From positions 1 through 5,790 of the forward strand of contig NVTH01000239.1 in the NCBI GenBank assembly GCA_002401525.1: DNA of 5,790 bases. Reading direction: 5' to 3'. The notes below the pieces were generated by a model that saw only the letters and a program-made list of their open reading frames with translations, was not told the origin of the DNA and did no database searches. The translations under genes were made by a program, and so were the position numbers. Numbering within the stretch: the first letter of the stretch is position 1; the number at the start of each line of letters is the position of its first letter. This DNA is from Moraxellaceae bacterium. GTDB lineage: Bacteria > Pseudomonadota > Gammaproteobacteria > Pseudomonadales > UBA3067. Positions 5,648 through 5,790 of the stretch are shown here, piece by piece.

Positions 5648-5790
5648 TCAGGCTTCAAATAGAAAATCATCATTGATGGCTAAGCGCAGCTTCTTCATGG
5701 CGCTCTTTTCTAATTGACGAATACGCTCCGCAGAGATGCCGTATTTCGCTGCCAAATCATGCAAAGTTACCTTTTCATCATTAAGCCAAC
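5648..5790 (-). CDS. rpoH: RNA polymerase heat-shock sigma factor RpoH (C-terminal end only)
   Basis: The window holds the last 46 codons of a sigma-70-family gene that runs off the right edge; the first full codon is TGG at 5788-5786. The peptide reads [19 protein letters not shown], then [19 protein letters not shown], the sigma region 4.2 helix-turn-helix that contacts the -35 element. The WL-(acidic)-TL-(D/E)LA-YG-SAER-RQLE-AM-KL pattern is that of RpoH (sigma-32), which directs heat-shock gene transcription, rather than RpoD or RpoS. After the helix the protein carries a short tail NDDFLFEA; the RpoH proteins I remember end within about two residues of the AI. The stop is TGA (TCA at 5648-5650). 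The linkage to DUF423, thiS, thiG and trmB supports the call. Confidence 0.92.
   Translation of the reverse strand, partial: WLNDEKVTLHDLAAKYGISAERIRQLEKSAMKKLRLAINDDFLFEA

Overview
The window looks like a stretch of ordinary housekeeping chromosome from a gammaproteobacterium of moderate GC (mid-40s percent by eye, not counted). The gene set and order (metX-metW-rdgB-hemW facing trmB-thiG-thiS-DUF423-rpoH) resemble the metX-to-rpoH neighbourhood of Pseudomonas and its relatives, as I recall it. The moderate GC points to a lower-GC relative rather than Pseudomonas itself. I cannot place the genus from sequence alone.

Left half, + strand (1-3118): the 3' two thirds of metX (homoserine O-acyltransferase, first step of methionine synthesis), then metW 10 bases later, rdgB (house-cleaning nucleotide pyrophosphatase) after 45 bases, and hemW (radical-SAM heme chaperone) after only 2 bases. 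This looks like one transcription unit whose promoter lies left of the window.

Right half, - strand (5790 down to 3152): the 3' end of rpoH (heat-shock sigma factor), which is not an ATG-to-stop ORF here because the window cuts it; a strong intrinsic terminator; then DUF423 membrane protein, thiS (sulfur carrier), thiG (thiazole synthase) and trmB (tRNA m7G46 methyltransferase). DUF423 and thiS are 2 bases apart, thiS and thiG 171 bases apart, thiG and trmB 67 bases apart. ThiS and ThiG act together in making the thiazole half of thiamine. The two gene strings converge on a 33-base gap at 3119-3151 that carries a bulged inverted repeat reaching into both stop codons.

No mobile element, CRISPR array, RNA gene or undescribed system is visible; every sizeable gene belongs to a known conserved family. 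The parts not explained by genes are two short degenerate tandem repeats in intergenic DNA: four 13-base units in the thiS-thiG spacer (4822-4873) and five roughly 15-base units between the rpoH stop codon and its terminator (5571-5646). There is also a hairpin in the thiS-thiG spacer. These are the main items worth a second look.
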